Shown in pieces: positions 62,713 to 64,000 of a DNA stretch of 64,000 nucleotides; the stretch's first letter is position 1, and each line of letters starts with the position of its first letter. The stretch covers positions 28,122 to 92,121 of the forward strand of contig NW_019091606.1 in NCBI RefSeq assembly GCF_001949145.1, read 5' to 3'. Under the pieces are notes generated by a model. That model worked only from the letters and a program-made list of their open reading frames with translations, searched no databases and was not told where the DNA came from. The stretch is from Acanthaster planci. Lineage: Eukaryota; Echinodermata; Asteroidea; Valvatida; Acanthasteridae. Made by a program: the position numbers and the translations under genes.

Positions 62713-62794
62713 ATGGCGGCCGCCGAGTTAGAGAAAGCCCTGTCCCTTGTTGAAACCGACAAATCTTCTGCAATTTCAATTCTGCACAGCATTG
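62713..62794 (+). CDS. PSMD11: 26S proteasome regulatory subunit PSMD11 (Rpn6), exon 1 (partial gene)
   Basis: The exon encodes MAAAELEKALSLVETDKSSA, followed by ISILHSI, then a GTAAGT donor at 62795 (phase 1, leaving a G that would begin a Val codon). Human PSMD11 begins [20 protein letters not shown] and continues with ILHSIVKRD, so alignment and splice phase agree. Rpn6 is a PCI-domain lid subunit that braces the 19S particle to the 20S core. The frame is open upstream to an earlier ATG at 62533, but homology and the Kozak context (AAAATGG) favour 62713. The following exons lie beyond the right edge. Confidence 0.85.
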
Positions 62795-64000
62795 GTAAGT
62801 TCAGATTTATTCTGATGTGAGTGGATGTAGGCTATATGACATCAGTTGAAGTAAATTTTTGCTGATGATCTGTTTCAGCACGAACAGAAACGGCGAGGTT
62901 GATCAAGTGTCAGACTGGTTTAATTTTGTTGAGTCACGTTGATTTTAAATTTAGTGGTAGCAACTACATGTAGCATGCCTGATCCAAACCATTATGATGT
63001 ACATGTAGGCTATGTAGCCTACACGTGCAAAGGTTTTTTGATTGACGTGTGTGTTTTCTGAACAGTGTGTATATTGAGTGAGCTGCTACAGCAGCTCGGT
63101 GGCCTCGTTGAATCTGAATTGGCAAATGCTTATTTATTGTCATGATTGTGGAAAGCAATAAGCCAAACCACCAGACCATCCCGGCCAAGTCCATTAAAAT
63201 CCACTCCCACTTGCAGTCATACAAATCACCATCAACACACCGTCAACATGCAACAAATCATCAACACAGCGTCAGCGCAGCATCAACACAGCATCAACAT
63301 CGCCAAAACACTTTAAACCCAAACTGGCGGTAAGCCTACTCAACCATAAAGTGTTCGCAACTGAATATTGTTGGCTAAACCTCAACATGTTAGACTCTGG
63401 GAAATTGCTGTTTTAATTTTGCTGAAATTGCCTCCTTCGAACCAGCTCAGAAATCAGCAGCCATGTTGCCACTGGGGCAGTGGGGCAGCTGGGACCATAC
63501 CNATTAAGCAAGAGGTGTTGTAATATTATATGATAAAGAAAGAGAGGCAGCCGTTACAATGCCTTTTTCTTTAAAGTTACTATATTTTTATTTTTCTTAA
63601 GAATTGTCCCATTCGTATTTTAACAGTGACGGTGTTCAATAAAATCTACAACTGTATGATGTTGTTTCTGCTAGATATTGATATTTACCTTCTTAAAAAG
63701 CATTTTAATTTACAGCCATCTCGATTAAACTTCTGGCTGTGAATGTGACTTTAATACACCAAGTGATGAATCCAGCAGGGGGCAGGGAGGCAACAAAAAA
63801 ATAACACAAAAAATACAGAACTTTGGAAAGGAAGTAATCAGTATACTTATTTGTAAAATATTAGCAGTAAAACCCTTCGAAAATACCGCAAAATAAAAGC
63901 AAAGATTTTGGGACCTTTTGATATTTGTTCCCCCAACATTATGTTGAATAAGCCCGAAGCCACATTTGCTCTTTGACTTTGCCCCCCCCCCCCCCCGCAC
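62795..64000. repeat. PSMD11 intron 1 with CATCAACAC minisatellite
   Basis: At about 63220-63305 the unit CATCAACACAGC(GTCAACATG) repeats with variation. There is one ambiguous base at 63502. CAGCAGGGGGCAGGGAGGCA near 63773 and a 15-C run at 63982-63996 resemble element ends but are cut by the window. No further PSMD11 exon was recognised. Confidence 0.5.

Noticed and set aside
63061-63140. Open frame after an ACAG acceptor reading ILSELLQQLGGLVESE
   Set aside because: It is in the right phase to follow PSMD11 exon 1 but does not resemble the expected Rpn6 sequence and stops within 30 codons.
1-64000. CRISPR arrays, operons or other prokaryotic systems
   Set aside because: Spliced animal genes throughout. 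The tandem repeats seen are diverged satellites or transposon pieces without spacer structure.

Overview
This is a piece of an animal nuclear genome. The genes are split by GT-AG introns, the noncoding DNA is AT-rich and full of short transposon relics and TACATGTA-type simple repeats, and the proteins are animal families: a VWF/SCO-spondin-like secreted multidomain protein, rhodopsin-class GPCRs, an MMTAG2 homologue and a 26S proteasome subunit. The combination suggests a marine invertebrate deuterostome (echinoderm or hemichordate most likely, amphioxus possible). This is an inference from style, not a species call.

Left half (about 1.8-37.5 kb, minus strand): one large gene. I could join 50 exons whose donor and acceptor phases agree throughout, giving roughly 2,200 codons. 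Read from the N-terminal side (high coordinates) it encodes an EMI module, four EGF-like repeats, a VWF-type D1-D2-D'-D3 assembly (vWD + C8 + TIL), an LDL-receptor class A repeat, then a series of VWC modules alternating with Thr/Pro linkers and TIL-like Cys-rich exons, with a second LDLa. The signal-peptide exon was not found, and the 3' end probably lies beyond the left edge of the window. The closest known plan is SCO-spondin or the VWF/gel-forming mucin family, but no thrombospondin repeats are visible here and the EGF block and VWC cassettes are distinctive. Introns carry MITEs (two hAT-type copies with exact 8-bp target duplications), tandem repeats, a composite GC-rich minisatellite, nested inverted-repeat elements and one assembly gap.

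Middle (37.5-57.4 kb): mostly gene-poor. It holds two paralogous single-exon class A GPCR genes on the plus strand. The first (41.67-42.68 kb) is intact. The second (52.35-53.36 kb) carries a one-base frameshift in TM3. Decayed non-LTR retrotransposon and tRNA-derived SINE pieces lie around them.

Right end (57.4-64 kb): a six-exon MMTAG2 homologue on the minus strand (a basic, RS/RD-rich nuclear protein) is arranged head to head with the first exon of PSMD11/Rpn6 on the plus strand. The start codons are about 310 bases apart, so the two housekeeping genes probably share a bidirectional promoter.

Exon borders were read by eye from splice consensus and reading-phase continuity. They have no transcript support.
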